Program-made: the position numbers and the translations under genes
Assembly (NCBI RefSeq): GCF_000292525.1
Contig: NZ_AEYF01000039.1
Location: forward strand, 1 to 64,000
DNA: 64,000 nucleotides
Source: Rhizobium sp. CCGE 510
GTDB lineage: Bacteria; Pseudomonadota; Alphaproteobacteria; Rhizobiales; Rhizobiaceae
Direction of reading: 5' to 3'
Notes under the pieces: model-generated
Seen by the model: the letters and a program-made list of their open reading frames with translations, nothing else
Databases searched by the model: none
Told to the model about the DNA's origin: nothing
Shown here: positions 47,228-58,400 of the stretch, one piece after another
How positions within the stretch are numbered: the first letter of the stretch is position 1
Layout of the letters: each line of letters opens with the position of its first letter

Positions 47228-47372
47228 CGTGCGGGTATCCCTCGCTTTCCGCGCCCGGCAGGATACCGGGTGCTGAAATCGATGTGGTTACCGCAACAAC
47301 GGCCTTCAAGACGATTGCCCGCGAAATCGAACAAGGCCTTGAATCCGTTTTGCTAATTCAGCCGTTCCTGAT

Positions 47373-48650
47373 TCAGGCGGTGCGGCCGCCCTTGATGACC
47401 CGGCGTACTGGGGTCTTTGAGACAGAACGGGAATGCTCCCGGACAAAATTAATGATGCGCGGCGCGATTTCGCGGCGGAACCGCGAGCCGTTGAAAACAC
47501 CATAATGGCCGACATCCGGCTGCAGATAATGCATGCGCATATCTTCAGGAATGTTTACGCAGATGGTCTGCGCCGCCTCTGTCTGGCCGACCCCTGAGAT
47601 ATCGTCATTCTCACCCTCGACGGTCAGAAGCGCCACCTTGCGAATTGCCGCCGGATCGACGCGTTTGCCGCGATGCATCAGTTCGCCCTTCGGCAGTGAA
47701 TGCTTGATGAAGACCTGCTCGACCGTCTGCAGGTAAAATTCGGCGGTCAGATCCATGACGGCGAGATATTCGTCGTAGAAATCGCGATGTCTTTCCGGTT
47801 CGCCGTCGTTCTTCACGAGATGCATGAAGAATTCCTTGTGGGCGACGAGATGACGGTCGAGATTCATCGACATGAAGCCCGAAAGCTGCAGAAATCCTGG
47901 ATAGACCGGACGCATGAAGCCCGGCTGCGGCCAGGGCACGTTCATGACGACATTGTCGGAGAACCACTGCAGCGACCGCTCCTGGGCGAGCTTGTTGACC
48001 GCCGTCGGGTTGATGCGTGTGTCGATCGGGCCACCCATCAGCGTCATCGACGCTGGTGAAAGCGGATCATTGGCTTCCTCCATCACCGCAGCGGCGGCCA
48101 GCACCGGAACGGAAGGCTGACAGACGGCGATGACATGCGTGTCCTGACCGAGGAAATGCAGCATCTCAATGACATAGTCGACATAATCGTCGAAATCGAA
48201 CGTGCCTTCGGTCATCGGCACCATGCGAGCGTCGATCCAGTCGGTAATGTAGACATCGGCGCTCGGCAGCAGCGCCTCCACCGTGCCGCGCAATAGCGTG
48301 GCGTAATGGCCGGACATCGGCGCGACGATCAGGATGCGCGGATCATTGCCGCGGGCGCGCGAATCGTTGCGGGCGAAATGCAGGAGATTGCAGAAGGGCC
48401 GCGACCAGACGATCTCTTCGCGGACGGCAACCGTCTGATCACCGATCGTCGTCTGCTTCAGCCCGAATTCCGGCTTCCCATAGCGTCGCGTCGTGCGTTC
48501 GAACATTTCGAGACTTGCCGCCACCGTGCGACCGAACGGCGTGTGGGAAAGCGGGTTGAGCGGATTGGCATAGGCAAACCGCATGATATCGGCCGCGGCG
48601 CGAAACGGCGCCATGGCGGCATGGTTCAATTCATAAAGCTGATAAAACAT
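47373..48650 (-). CDS. phaZ: Intracellular polyhydroxyalkanoate depolymerase
   Basis: Degrades stored poly-3-hydroxybutyrate granules. From the ATG at 48650 (M-F-Y-Q-L-Y-E-L-N-H) it has 425 residues, as in the intracellular family. The nucleophile elbow has Cys in place of the usual lipase Ser, as in known intracellular depolymerases: AVCQPSVPVLAAA (near 148). The charge-relay Asp/His are probably in VEGENDDISG and LQPDVGHYGVFNG near the C-terminus. There is no signal peptide. The frame is open 17 codons upstream without support. Confidence 0.93.
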   Translation of the reverse strand: MFYQLYELNHAAMAPFRAAADIMRFAYANPLNPLSHTPFGRTVAASLEMFERTTRRYGKPEFGLKQTTIGDQTVAVREEIVWSRPFCNLLHFARNDSRARGNDPRILIVAPMSGHYATLLRGTVEALLPSADVYITDWIDARMVPMTEGTFDFDDYVDYVIEMLHFLGQDTHVIAVCQPSVPVLAAAAVMEEANDPLSPASMTLMGGPIDTRINPTAVNKLAQERSLQWFSDNVVMNVPWPQPGFMRPVYPGFLQLSGFMSMNLDRHLVAHKEFFMHLVKNDGEPERHRDFYDEYLAVMDLTAEFYLQTVEQVFIKHSLPKGELMHRGKRVDPAAIRKVALLTVEGENDDISGVGQTEAAQTICVNIPEDMRMHYLQPDVGHYGVFNGSRFRREIAPRIINFVREHSRSVSKTPVRRVIKGGRTA

Positions 48651-48785
48651 TGGAAGGCGCCACCTTTCTCTATCGAAAAGATGACGCCGATTGAGGGGCA
48701 TCGGATCTTTCCGTTACGCGGGCACGTAACGCAGACTAACAGTTTTTTGTTGCACAGCAACATGGACGAACCAGACCCGCACAAG

Positions 48786-48814
48786 AAATGCCGGAGAATT
48801 GATCCCCGGCATCA
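48786..48814 (-). terminator. Probable terminator of the FAH-family gene
   Basis: Inverted repeat ATGCCGG (48788-48794) / CCGGCAT (48806-48812) with an 11-nt interior; on the minus strand it continues TTTCTTG. The stem is 7 bp, so it is moderate evidence. Confidence 0.5.
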
Positions 48815-48855
48815 TAATCAACGTGAAAACTTAAGTTTCTCAGCACGAAGCGTCG

Positions 48856-49698
48856 TTAACGATCCGCTATGAAGGTCTGCTTCTGCGTGCCGAGACCTTC
48901 GATGCCGAGTTCGACCACGTCGCCGGCCTTGAGATAACGCGGCGGTTTGAGGCCCATGCCGACGCCCGGAGGCGTGCCGGTCGAGATCACGTCACCGGGA
49001 TGCAGCGACATGAACTGGCTGAGATAAGAGACGAGGAAAGCAACGCCGTAAACCATCGTCTTCGATGAGCCGTTCTGCATCTTCTGGCCGTTGACCGTCA
49101 GCCACATGCCGAGGTTCTGCGGCTGCTGAATTTCGTCCTTGGTGACGAGCCACGGGCCGATCGGGCCAAAGGTGTCGCAGGATTTGCCCTTCGTCCATTG
49201 CCCGGACCGCTCGGTCTGGAAAGCGCGCTCGGACACGTCATTGGAGACGCAATAACCGGCAACGTAATCCAGTGCCTCCGCTTCCGTTACATATTTGGCA
49301 GTCTTGCCGATGACGACGCCCAGTTCGACTTCCCAATCGGTCTTTTCCGAACCGCGGGGAATGAGGACATCGTCGTTCGGTCCGACGATTGCCGATGTTG
49401 CTTTCATGAAGATGATCGGCTCGGGCGGAACGGTGGCGCCGGTTTCGGCAGCATGATCCGAATAATTCAAGCCGATGCAGATGAATTTGCCGGTGCCGGC
49501 GACGCAGGCGCCGATGCGGCCGGCGCCGAGTTCCGGAAGGCTCTTCGGATCGATCGCCGCTATTCTTGCCAGGCCTGCCGGCGTGATCGCCTCGCCGCCG
49601 ATATCGGCGACGTGACCGGACAGATCGCGGATCTTGCCATCGGCATCGAGAAGTGCGGGTTTTTCATTGCCTGCTTTGCCAACACGCATCAGCTTCAT
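48856..49698 (-). CDS. Fumarylacetoacetate hydrolase family protein
   Basis: A 280-residue member of the FAH superfamily. The metal site is seen as E-P-x-x-F in PPEPIIFMKATSAIVGP (about 91-107), the E-x-E of DWEVELGVVIG (about 122-132) and DVSERAFQ; the C-terminal STGTPPGVGMGLKPPRYLKAGD is characteristic. Members act as fumarylacetoacetase, acylpyruvase, oxaloacetate decarboxylase or ureidoglycolate lyase. The C-terminal part resembles proteins often annotated ureidoglycolate lyase, but no purine-catabolism genes are near, so I leave it as family-level. Confidence 0.9.
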   Translation of the reverse strand: MKLMRVGKAGNEKPALLDADGKIRDLSGHVADIGGEAITPAGLARIAAIDPKSLPELGAGRIGACVAGTGKFICIGLNYSDHAAETGATVPPEPIIFMKATSAIVGPNDDVLIPRGSEKTDWEVELGVVIGKTAKYVTEAEALDYVAGYCVSNDVSERAFQTERSGQWTKGKSCDTFGPIGPWLVTKDEIQQPQNLGMWLTVNGQKMQNGSSKTMVYGVAFLVSYLSQFMSLHPGDVISTGTPPGVGMGLKPPRYLKAGDVVELGIEGLGTQKQTFIADR

Positions 49699-50006
49699 GG
49701 AAATTCCTCCTCATCGAAAAACGGATTTGCAGCCACCTATGAACGAATTATTCACCGGTGTCATTACGGCTTTGCCGCGAAGCGGTACGGCTTTCGTTGA
49801 ATTCGGAGCGATTTCGGCTCAAACCATATGAATCGCGCCATCATGCCCTAAAATTTCCGCAGGATCAGGACCGACGGGACCGATCTTTGGCGGGTCCTTG
49901 AACTACCGCTTGCTTTTTATGCATGTCGTAAGCCGCTTTTGTGACGGCAGTCTGTGCACCCAAACTGCGACGACGCTGCGCTTGCCAAGCCGATGACGCA
50001 GGAAAT
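49699..50006. other. 308-bp spacer between divergent FAH and DUF2218 genes
   Basis: No credible gene. It must contain both promoters. Around 49900-49970 there is a tract with ATGCATGTCGT (49919-49929) followed by GTCTGTGCACCC and GCGACGAC, reminiscent in order of the RIME1 blocks but strongly decayed; it is listed separately at low confidence. I see no terminator or riboswitch. Confidence 0.6.
49900..49990 (+). repeat. Possible decayed RIME1-like repeat, copy D
   Basis: GCATGTCGT at 49921-49929, then C-T-G-T-G-C-A-C in place of the CTGCACAC of intact copies, then TGCGACGAC in place of TGCGCGACAT. Order and orientation agree with copies A-C but identity is low. It may be a relic or coincidence. 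Confidence 0.3.
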
Positions 50007-50327
50007 ATGACTCCGCTATACGAAGATGACGTGGAGTTCGAAATGCATCTGTCGAAGGCCGTCGTGCGGACGCAACATGCAAGCCGCTACCTGCAGCAGC
50101 TCTGCAAACATTGGAGCCACAAGTCCAGTGTCGATTTCGATCCGCACAAAGGCCGGGTGCCGTTCAGCGATGCGGCCGAAGTGATGTTTGCCGCCGACGA
50201 TGCGGCACTGACCATGACGCTATCCGTCGCCGATCCTTCGCAGCAGCAGAGGATGCAAGATGTCGTCGCCGATCATCTGAAGCGCTTTGCCTTCCGCGAA
50301 GAGCTCGACATCGACTGGATCGATTAG
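50007..50327 (+). CDS. DUF2218 family protein
   Basis: A 106-residue cytosolic protein of the DUF2218 family. Conserved features: HASRYLQQLCKHWSHK near 24-39, then FDPHKGRVPFSDA, and the C-terminal DHLKRFAFREELDIDWID. The start at 50007 follows AGGAAAT; another in-frame ATG at 50043 would give 94 residues. Function is unknown in the family; members often occur near siderophore genes, none of which are here. It may be cotranscribed with the nitroreductase gene 45 nt downstream. Confidence 0.8.
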   Translation: MTPLYEDDVEFEMHLSKAVVRTQHASRYLQQLCKHWSHKSSVDFDPHKGRVPFSDAAEVMFAADDAALTMTLSVADPSQQQRMQDVVADHLKRFAFREELDIDWID

Positions 50328-50372
50328 GTCGAGCCCCGATCTCAATTTTTGTCCCCAAACCTTGGAACAAGC

Positions 50373-50972
50373 ATGACGAAAAGCAATAGCCGCGAATCCC
50401 AATATCCGATCGACCCGATGTTTCTCGATCGTTGGTCGCCGCGCGCCTTCACCGGCGAAAGCATTGAAGAGGCGCAGCTGCTCAGCTTGCTCGACGCCGC
50501 CCATTGGGCGCCGTCCTCGTCCAATCACCAGCCCTGGCGCTTCATCTATGCGCTTAAGGGTTCGGAGCATTGGGAGAAATTCCTGGCATTGCTCGTCGAT
50601 GCCAACCAGGAATGGGCCAGGAATGCATCGGCGCTGATCTTCGTCGTGTCGCGCGCCTTCACCGGCGCTGCCGGTTCTGCTGAGGAAAAGCCGAGCTACA
50701 CCCATTCCTTCGATGCAGGGGCTGCATGGGGGCATCTGGCGCTCCAGGCACGCCTATCCGGTTTCTATGCCCACGGCATGGGCGGCATCAAACATGAAGA
50801 AATCCGGCAGAGTTTCGCCATTCCCGAGGGATACCGGGTCGAAGCCGGCGTCGCCGTCGGCCGACTGGCCGACAAAAGCGTTCTTTCCGAACGCAATCAG
50901 GCGCGTGAATTCCCCAGCCAGCGTAAGCCGCTGTCCGAGGTCGCCTTCAACGGCCGTTTCATCGCGAGCTGA
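50373..50972 (+). CDS. Nitroreductase family protein
   Basis: A 199-residue FMN-dependent oxidoreductase of the nitroreductase fold. The FMN-binding block RWSPRAFTGESI with LLDAAHWAPSSSNHQPWRFI (about 20-62) is typical; the C-terminal GMGGIKHEEIRQSFAIPEGYRVEAGVAVGRLAD includes the second flavin-binding region. The ATG at 50373 is supported by A-rich upstream bases; a more upstream ATG at 50349 is possible. Physiological substrate unknown. Confidence 0.88.
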   Translation: MTKSNSRESQYPIDPMFLDRWSPRAFTGESIEEAQLLSLLDAAHWAPSSSNHQPWRFIYALKGSEHWEKFLALLVDANQEWARNASALIFVVSRAFTGAAGSAEEKPSYTHSFDAGAAWGHLALQARLSGFYAHGMGGIKHEEIRQSFAIPEGYRVEAGVAVGRLADKSVLSERNQAREFPSQRKPLSEVAFNGRFIAS

Positions 50973-50990
50973 GCTAAGCACGAAAACGCA

Positions 50991-51018
50991 AAACCCGCCG
51001 TCTTCGGACGGCGAGTTT
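50991..51018. terminator. Bidirectional terminator between the nitroreductase gene and gyrB
   Basis: A 12-bp stem (50991-51002 and 51007-51018; one mismatch) closed by a TTCG tetraloop, a very stable loop in RNA. A/T ends on both sides suit the convergent genes. Confidence 0.8.
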
Positions 51019-51035
51019 GCTTGTAAAAATAATAA

Positions 51036-53606
<2,571 letters not shown>

Positions 53607-53984
53607 TTATGACGCTTTTCCGTCGCCTTTGCCGTCATTTTCGAGAAGAGCCGATAGCCGGCCTATCTCTGCACTGTCAAGGTTGCGAATCCGCCGCGCC
53701 AGTCGGTTGGCAAATTCGGTATATTCCGGAGGCAGGCCGGAGGTGTCGATCACCACGCGCGGGTCGGACGAGCGGGCGAGCAGAAACAGTTCCTCGGCTT
53801 CATCCCAGATGATGTTGAAATAACCGGCGATGCGCTGCAGCAGATCGAATGTCGGCAGACCGCGCTTCCCATGTTCGAGCGCCGAGAGATAGGCGGGAGA
53901 AACATTCAACGCTTCCGCCATCTCCTTCTGCGAGACACCCTTGCGCGCTCTCAGCCGGCGAACCGCCTCCCCAAACGGAGTCAT
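53607..53984 (-). CDS. Xre-family transcriptional regulator
   Basis: A 125-residue DNA-binding protein. The Cro/CI helix-turn-helix occupies about 5-62: VRRLRARKGVSQKEMAEAL followed by recognition helix SPAYLSALEHGKRG. The C-terminal half (SSDPRVVIDTSGLPPEYTEFANRLARRI) is an extension seen in alphaproteobacterial relatives; I know no ligand. It is the last gene of the timA-mltA-smr unit: its start overlaps the smr stop by 4 nt. Target promoter unknown; the gyrB promoter lies immediately downstream of its stop. Confidence 0.88.
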   Translation of the reverse strand: MTPFGEAVRRLRARKGVSQKEMAEALNVSPAYLSALEHGKRGLPTFDLLQRIAGYFNIIWDEAEELFLLARSSDPRVVIDTSGLPPEYTEFANRLARRIRNLDSAEIGRLSALLENDGKGDGKAS

Positions 53985-54547
53985 GGTCTTTCCCCATGCC
54001 GCCGCGACAGGCGAATGTAGAGCGCGCCCTCACCGCCATGATGCTGTGCGGCCGCCTCATAGGACGAGATCAGGTAGCGGAACTCCGGCTTCGAGAACCA
54101 GAGGGGCACGGCTCGCTTCAGGGCGCCGGCGCTGCCCATAGAACTGCCTTTACCGGTGATGACCAGGACATGACGCATGCCGCGCTCGTGGGCGCGGATC
54201 AGGAAATCGAGAAGGATGACATGGGCCTCGCTCTGCACCAGCCCATGCAGATCGATCCGCGCTTCGAGCGCCAGCCGGCCCTTGGCGATCTTGCGCTTGA
54301 CCGGCTTTTCCAGCGGATGGTGCACCCCGGCCGGCGGTTTCGACGTCAGTGGTACCGTCGGCTGCGGCGGCATGGGCGGGGTGGGTGTCTGTTTTTGCTG
54401 TTCCCGTTCAGACGCTGCTTCGGCTTCGGCAAGAAACGCATCGAGCTCGGTCAAGTCACCAGCCTTGCCGGGCATCGGGCGCGTGCTGCGGGCAACCTTG
54501 CCCCAGAGGATCCTCTCATCCGCGCTGAGTTTGCGATCCTTGGCCAT
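53981..54547 (-). CDS. Smr (MutS2 C-terminal) domain protein
   Basis: A 188-residue protein with a disordered, Pro/Gln-rich middle (about 50-85) and a C-terminal Smr domain (about 95-185): ARIDLHGLVQSEAH carries the D-L-H-G motif, HVLVITGKGSSMGSAG the T-G-K-G motif and the end LSRRHGERP. Smr domains cut or bind branched DNA or RNA; the exact role of small stand-alone forms is not settled. Its ATG overlaps the mltA stop by one nucleotide. Confidence 0.9.
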   Translation of the reverse strand: MAKDRKLSADERILWGKVARSTRPMPGKAGDLTELDAFLAEAEAASEREQQKQTPTPPMPPQPTVPLTSKPPAGVHHPLEKPVKRKIAKGRLALEARIDLHGLVQSEAHVILLDFLIRAHERGMRHVLVITGKGSSMGSAGALKRAVPLWFSKPEFRYLISSYEAAAQHHGGEGALYIRLSRRHGERP

Positions 54548-55677
54548 CAGTCGAATCTTCCGGCGGCGGCCTTGGGAATAAGGATGGCGAAGTCAGCATC
54601 GTTGCGGACGGTGCCGGCCCTTTCTCCCGCCATATCCCCTGAGCCGGTGAAGATATCGCCGCGGGCCGGCCCGACGATTGCCGAGCCGGTGTCGAGCGCC
54701 AGCATCAGCCGGCGGAAGGGCCGACCCTGGCCGAGAGGGGTGTCGAGATGGGTCAGGCTTTCGGCGCGGATGAAAAAGGGAAAGCCGAACGTATGGATCA
54801 TCCGGTCGACGGCAAGCGAGCGCCCGGCGAGAAGCGGCACCTTGGCGGCTGCGATTGGACCTGTCTCAGGATCGGCAACGGGCGCTTCGCGAAAGAAGAT
54901 GTAAGAGCGGTTATGCCACAGCACTTCGTCGACGCGCTTAGGATTGCGCGCCAGCCAGGCCCGGATCGTCTGCATCGAGATGTCGGCGCGATCAATCTCG
55001 CCTCGGTCGATCAGCAGCTTGCCGATCGCCGAGAAGGGATGGCCGGCCTTTGCCGCATAGGTGATGCGGCCGATACGGCCATCGCCGTAACGCAAGCGGG
55101 CTGCACCCTGCACATGCACGAAGAAGACATCGACCTTCGACTTCGCCCAGGCGATTTCCAGGCCGCGGCCGTCGAGGATACCTTGATCGATGGCGCAGCG
55201 GTCCGGATAGGCGGTGATGCGACCCTCCTGCAGACGGCCGAAAGCATAGGACCTGTCGAGCCCGGCGGGGCGATTGCTGTCGTCGAGATCGACCAGGTCG
55301 TCCGGGCGCCGGTAGAAAGGGAAACGGAAAACCGCGTCCGGCCGCTCCGACACCTCGATATCAGGTTCGTAGAACGCGGTGACGAAACCGGAATTGCCAT
55401 CGCTGCGGCGGATCAGGAAGGGCCGACAATGGGTCTCGAAAAAGGCGCGCGCCGATAAGGGCGATGACGGCGTGAAATCTTCGGCGGCCACCAGCAGCGG
55501 AAGCAGGTCTTCCGAGCTCAGGCCAAGCGAACCGGTGCGGTAGGGTTTGACATCGGTGATCTGCCGCCGGCAGCTTCGCATGACTTCAAAAAGGCCGGAA
55601 GGATCATCATCCTTCCAGCCTTCCAAATTGTCGAAGCTTATGGCCTGCAGGACGAAGTCCGATGCGTGGTCACTCAT
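54547..55677 (-). CDS. mltA: MltA-type lytic murein transglycosylase
   Basis: A 376-residue protein with the MltA domain (about 100-260) and the C-terminal 3D domain: LMLALDTGSAIVGPARGDIFTGSG (quoted by its core DTGSAI and GDIFTGSG) includes the catalytic Asp of the family (here near 328). The family cuts peptidoglycan to 1,6-anhydro products in the periplasm. No signal peptide or lipobox is visible: the N-terminus reads MSDHASDFVLQAISFDN and the gene overlaps the upstream timA by 8 nt, so there is no room for a longer N-terminus. How it reaches the periplasm is unclear. Confidence 0.9.
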   Translation of the reverse strand: MSDHASDFVLQAISFDNLEGWKDDDPSGLFEVMRSCRRQITDVKPYRTGSLGLSSEDLLPLLVAAEDFTPSSPLSARAFFETHCRPFLIRRSDGNSGFVTAFYEPDIEVSERPDAVFRFPFYRRPDDLVDLDDSNRPAGLDRSYAFGRLQEGRITAYPDRCAIDQGILDGRGLEIAWAKSKVDVFFVHVQGAARLRYGDGRIGRITYAAKAGHPFSAIGKLLIDRGEIDRADISMQTIRAWLARNPKRVDEVLWHNRSYIFFREAPVADPETGPIAAAKVPLLAGRSLAVDRMIHTFGFPFFIRAESLTHLDTPLGQGRPFRRLMLALDTGSAIVGPARGDIFTGSGDMAGERAGTVRNDADFAILIPKAAAGRFD

Positions 55678-56374
55678 GTTCCGATTCGGTCGCCACGAGT
55701 TTCCAGTTCGGATCGCGCGAGCGGGTGTCGCGGGCGAAGGTCCAGAGGTCGTTGACCTCGGCGACGTTTTCGGCGTCGCCTTCGATCAGCACGTCCGCCT
55801 TGTCGTAGGTGGCCGATATCAGCTGGCTGATGATACGAACGGTGATCTGTGCTTCGCTGCCCTTCGTCTCCGCATGGGTGAGTTCGGCCTTGTCGATGCC
55901 GACGAAGGTGGACTTGACCTTCTCGCCCCGCGCTTCGCGCTCGCCGATCGCCGCATCGAACCCCTCATAGACTTCGCGGGACAATAAGTTTTTCAGCGTT
56001 TTCCGGTCGCCATCCGCAAAGGCCATGACGATCATTTCGTAAGCCATGCGGGCGCCGTTGAGAAATTCCTTCGGGCTGAAGGCGGGATCGGCCTTGTTCA
56101 GCGCGCGAAGCGATTCGTTGAGCGGTGTTCCGGGTGCGGCGAAGGCGTCGATGGCGGCGAAGCGATCCTCATCCTCCGTCGTCGCGTCGCGGCGCGGCAG
56201 CGTCACAACCTTGCCGGCATCGGCGGCTTCGGCCGGAGCCGCATCCCGCGGCGTATAGAGATCGCGCGGCGGCTTCTCATTTCCTGTGCGGCGCCCGAGC
56301 ACGGCGCGGAGCTGAAAGAAAATCAGCACAGCCGCCACCAGGAAGAATAATGTGATGAAGTCGTTCGAACTCAT
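55670..56374 (-). CDS. Tim44-like domain protein (TimA)
   Basis: A 234-residue protein with an N-terminal membrane helix (about 6-26, FITLFFLVAAVLIFFQLRAVLG), a variable linker and a Tim44-like domain (about 90-230; FLNGARMAYEMIVMAFADGDRKTL and DLWTFARDTRSRDPNWKLV). Bacterial relatives in Caulobacter (TimA) are inner-membrane proteins, homologous to the mitochondrial import component. The position next to mltA, and near fxsA and secB, is conserved in alphaproteobacteria; its role in protein export is conjecture. Confidence 0.88.
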   Translation of the reverse strand: MSSNDFITLFFLVAAVLIFFQLRAVLGRRTGNEKPPRDLYTPRDAAPAEAADAGKVVTLPRRDATTEDEDRFAAIDAFAAPGTPLNESLRALNKADPAFSPKEFLNGARMAYEMIVMAFADGDRKTLKNLLSREVYEGFDAAIGEREARGEKVKSTFVGIDKAELTHAETKGSEAQITVRIISQLISATYDKADVLIEGDAENVAEVNDLWTFARDTRSRDPNWKLVATESEHE

Positions 56375-56496
56375 ATCGTATCGCAGCCACCGTTAACATC
56401 TCTGATTTGTACTCCCATATAGTCTGCCTATACAGATGATTCAAATGATGGCTGGCATCTTCGCCAGCGCCAAGAGGAGACCGGCAGGCCCGGGAC

Positions 56497-57012
56497 ATGA
56501 CGACCATGCGTTTTTCGATCCTGCCAGCTTTCATTCTGCTGCTGCCACTCGCCGAAATTGCCGGTTTCGTCGTCGTCGGCCGGGCAATCGGATTGTGGCT
56601 GACGCTCGCGCTCGTGATGCTGGGCGTCGTTCTCGGGATGGCGCTGCTGCGCCGGCAGGGCATCGGTATTTTGCGCCGCATGTCAAGCGAAGGACGAAAC
56701 GGAGTGATGCCGGGCCGCGACCTGTTGCGGCCGGCGATGAACGTCATCGCCTCGCTGCTGCTGATCGTCCCCGGCTTCCTCACCGATATCATCGCGATCC
56801 TTATTCTCATCCCGCCGGTGCGCGAGTTCGTCTGGCGGGCGATCGCCAAACGCTTCGTGGTCGTCAATGCCAAGGGAGGTTTTTCCACTGGTCCGCAACC
56901 CGATTTCCGCGACCGCAAGCCGAACTCGAAGGTGGTCGATCTCGACGACGAGGACTATCATCGGGAGCCGAACCGCAACTCGCCGTGGTCCGGCAAACAT
57001 CTCGGCGATTGA
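56497..57012 (+). CDS. fxsA: FxsA family membrane protein
   Basis: A 171-residue inner-membrane protein of the FxsA family. Hydrophobic helices occupy about 5-55 ([23 protein letters not shown] and [17 protein letters not shown]) and 85-112 ([25 protein letters not shown]), followed by a hydrophilic tail. The signature [24 protein letters not shown] (core only) and PGFLTDIIA are characteristic. FxsA influences phage exclusion in E. coli; its normal role is not known. A second ATG at 56506 is possible. The 122-bp spacer to timA must hold divergent promoters. Confidence 0.9.
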   Translation: MTTMRFSILPAFILLLPLAEIAGFVVVGRAIGLWLTLALVMLGVVLGMALLRRQGIGILRRMSSEGRNGVMPGRDLLRPAMNVIASLLLIVPGFLTDIIAILILIPPVREFVWRAIAKRFVVVNAKGGFSTGPQPDFRDRKPNSKVVDLDDEDYHREPNRNSPWSGKHLGD

Positions 57013-57113
57013 GGCGCTTCGGCCGATCAACCGCGGCAGGCGCCCAGGGTTGTAAGCCCCTCCCTGAAATGTTAGATGGCGGCACCATTCCCATGCCCCT
57101 CGAGGAAAAGCCA

Positions 57114-57596
57114 ATGGCAGACGATAACAACAGCAACGGTGCGGCCAGCCCCACCCTTTCGATCCTTGCGCAATATACCAAGGATCTCTCCTTCGAAAAT
57201 CCGGGTGCGCCGCGTTCTCTGCAGGCCCGCGACAAGGCCCCGACGATCAACATCAATGTGAACGTCAACGCCAACCCGCTTTCGGATACGGATTTCGATG
57301 TCGTGCTGTCGCTGAATGCCGAAGCCAAGGACGGCGACAAGACGGTTTTCCATACCGAACTCACCTATGGCGGCGTTTTCCGCGTTGCCGGTTTCCCGCA
57401 GGAACATATGCTGCCGGTTCTCTTCATCGAGTGCCCGCGCATGCTCTTCCCCTTTGCCCGCCAGATCATCGCCGACGTCACCCGCAACGGTGGTTTCCCG
57501 CCACTGATGATCGACCCGATCGACTTCACGCAGATGTTTGCCCAGCGCGTTGCCGAAGAACAGGCCCGCGCCAAGGTTGAAGCCGTTCCGAACTGA
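57114..57596 (+). CDS. secB: Protein-export chaperone SecB
   Basis: Cytosolic tetrameric chaperone that keeps precursors unfolded for SecA. The 160-residue protein starts at the ATG of 57114 with GAGGAAAA upstream; the long upstream open frame overlaps fxsA and is not coding. Family motifs: [19 protein letters not shown] near 15-33, the Glu-rich [27 protein letters not shown], and [10 protein letters not shown] near 135. It is followed by a strong terminator. Confidence 0.97.
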   Translation: MADDNNSNGAASPTLSILAQYTKDLSFENPGAPRSLQARDKAPTININVNVNANPLSDTDFDVVLSLNAEAKDGDKTVFHTELTYGGVFRVAGFPQEHMLPVLFIECPRMLFPFARQIIADVTRNGGFPPLMIDPIDFTQMFAQRVAEEQARAKVEAVPN

Positions 57597-57620
57597 GCGG
57601 ATCTTTCGTCTTGAAAATGT

Positions 57621-57651
57621 GAATGCCCGGGCTGGTCCCGGGCATTTTCAA
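57621..57651 (+). terminator. secB terminator
   Basis: Perfect 10-bp stem AATGCCCGGG (57622-57631) / CCCGGGCATT (57637-57646), 5-nt loop, then TTCAATT. It may also serve dnaQ weakly on the other strand. Confidence 0.82.
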
Positions 57652-57677
57652 TTGCGGCTGGTTCAATTGCGACTGGT

Positions 57678-58400
57678 TTAATTGAGGTTGGCGTATTTCG
57701 CCCAGATGCTTTTTTCACCGAGCTTGGCGACGAGCGCCCCATGCGCCTGCTCCTCGGTCTGGCTGAGGCGGGTGCCAAGCGGGCGGGGCCGCTCCAGCAC
57801 TCCGGCAATCACCACATCGTCTTCCTCGGCCATATCGCCACGACCGTTCTGACCTGATGTCGCGCCCATGCTCAGGCCGAAAGCTGCCTGCCTGCCGCCG
57901 ATCATTTCGATATAAACTTCGGCAAGCAGTTCGGAGTCGAGCAGCGCGCCGTGTTTGGTGCGGTGCGAATTATCGATGCCGTAGCGCCGGCAGAGCGCGT
58001 CGAGCGAATTCGGTCCCATCGGATGTTTGCGCCGCGCCATCGACAGGGTATCGACGACCCGCTCCGGCAGGATTGGCGGCAAACCGATCCGCGCCAATTC
58101 GGCATTGATGAAACCCATATCGAAGGTGGCGTTGTGGGCAATCCACTTCGCATCGCCGAAGAAGGTAAGGATTTCTTCGGCGACCTCCGCGAAAGGCTGC
58201 TTGTCCTTCAGGAATTCATCGGTGATGCCGTGCACGGCGAGCGCATCCGGGTGAACCTTCTGATCGCCGGGATTGATGAAGATATGGATGACATTGCCCG
58301 TGGGGAAATGGTTGAACAGCTCGATGCCGCCAATTTCGATGATACGGTCGGCGCGGCTGTCGAGACCGGTGGTTTCCGTATCGAAGATGATCTCACGCAT
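57678..58400 (-). CDS. dnaQ: DNA polymerase III epsilon subunit (proofreading exonuclease)
   Basis: 3'-5' exonuclease of the replicative polymerase. The ATG at 58400 (AAGGGAGA upstream) gives 240 residues. Exo I FDTETTGLD (residues 5-13; Asp/Glu metal ligands), Exo II HNATFDMGFINAEL (near 97), Exo III HGALLDSELLAEVY (near 159) are intact. The C-terminus (about 185-240) is the polymerase-binding tail. The start overlaps coaE by 8 nt. Confidence 0.97.
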   Translation of the reverse strand: MREIIFDTETTGLDSRADRIIEIGGIELFNHFPTGNVIHIFINPGDQKVHPDALAVHGITDEFLKDKQPFAEVAEEILTFFGDAKWIAHNATFDMGFINAELARIGLPPILPERVVDTLSMARRKHPMGPNSLDALCRRYGIDNSHRTKHGALLDSELLAEVYIEMIGGRQAAFGLSMGATSGQNGRGDMAEEDDVVIAGVLERPRPLGTRLSQTEEQAHGALVAKLGEKSIWAKYANLN

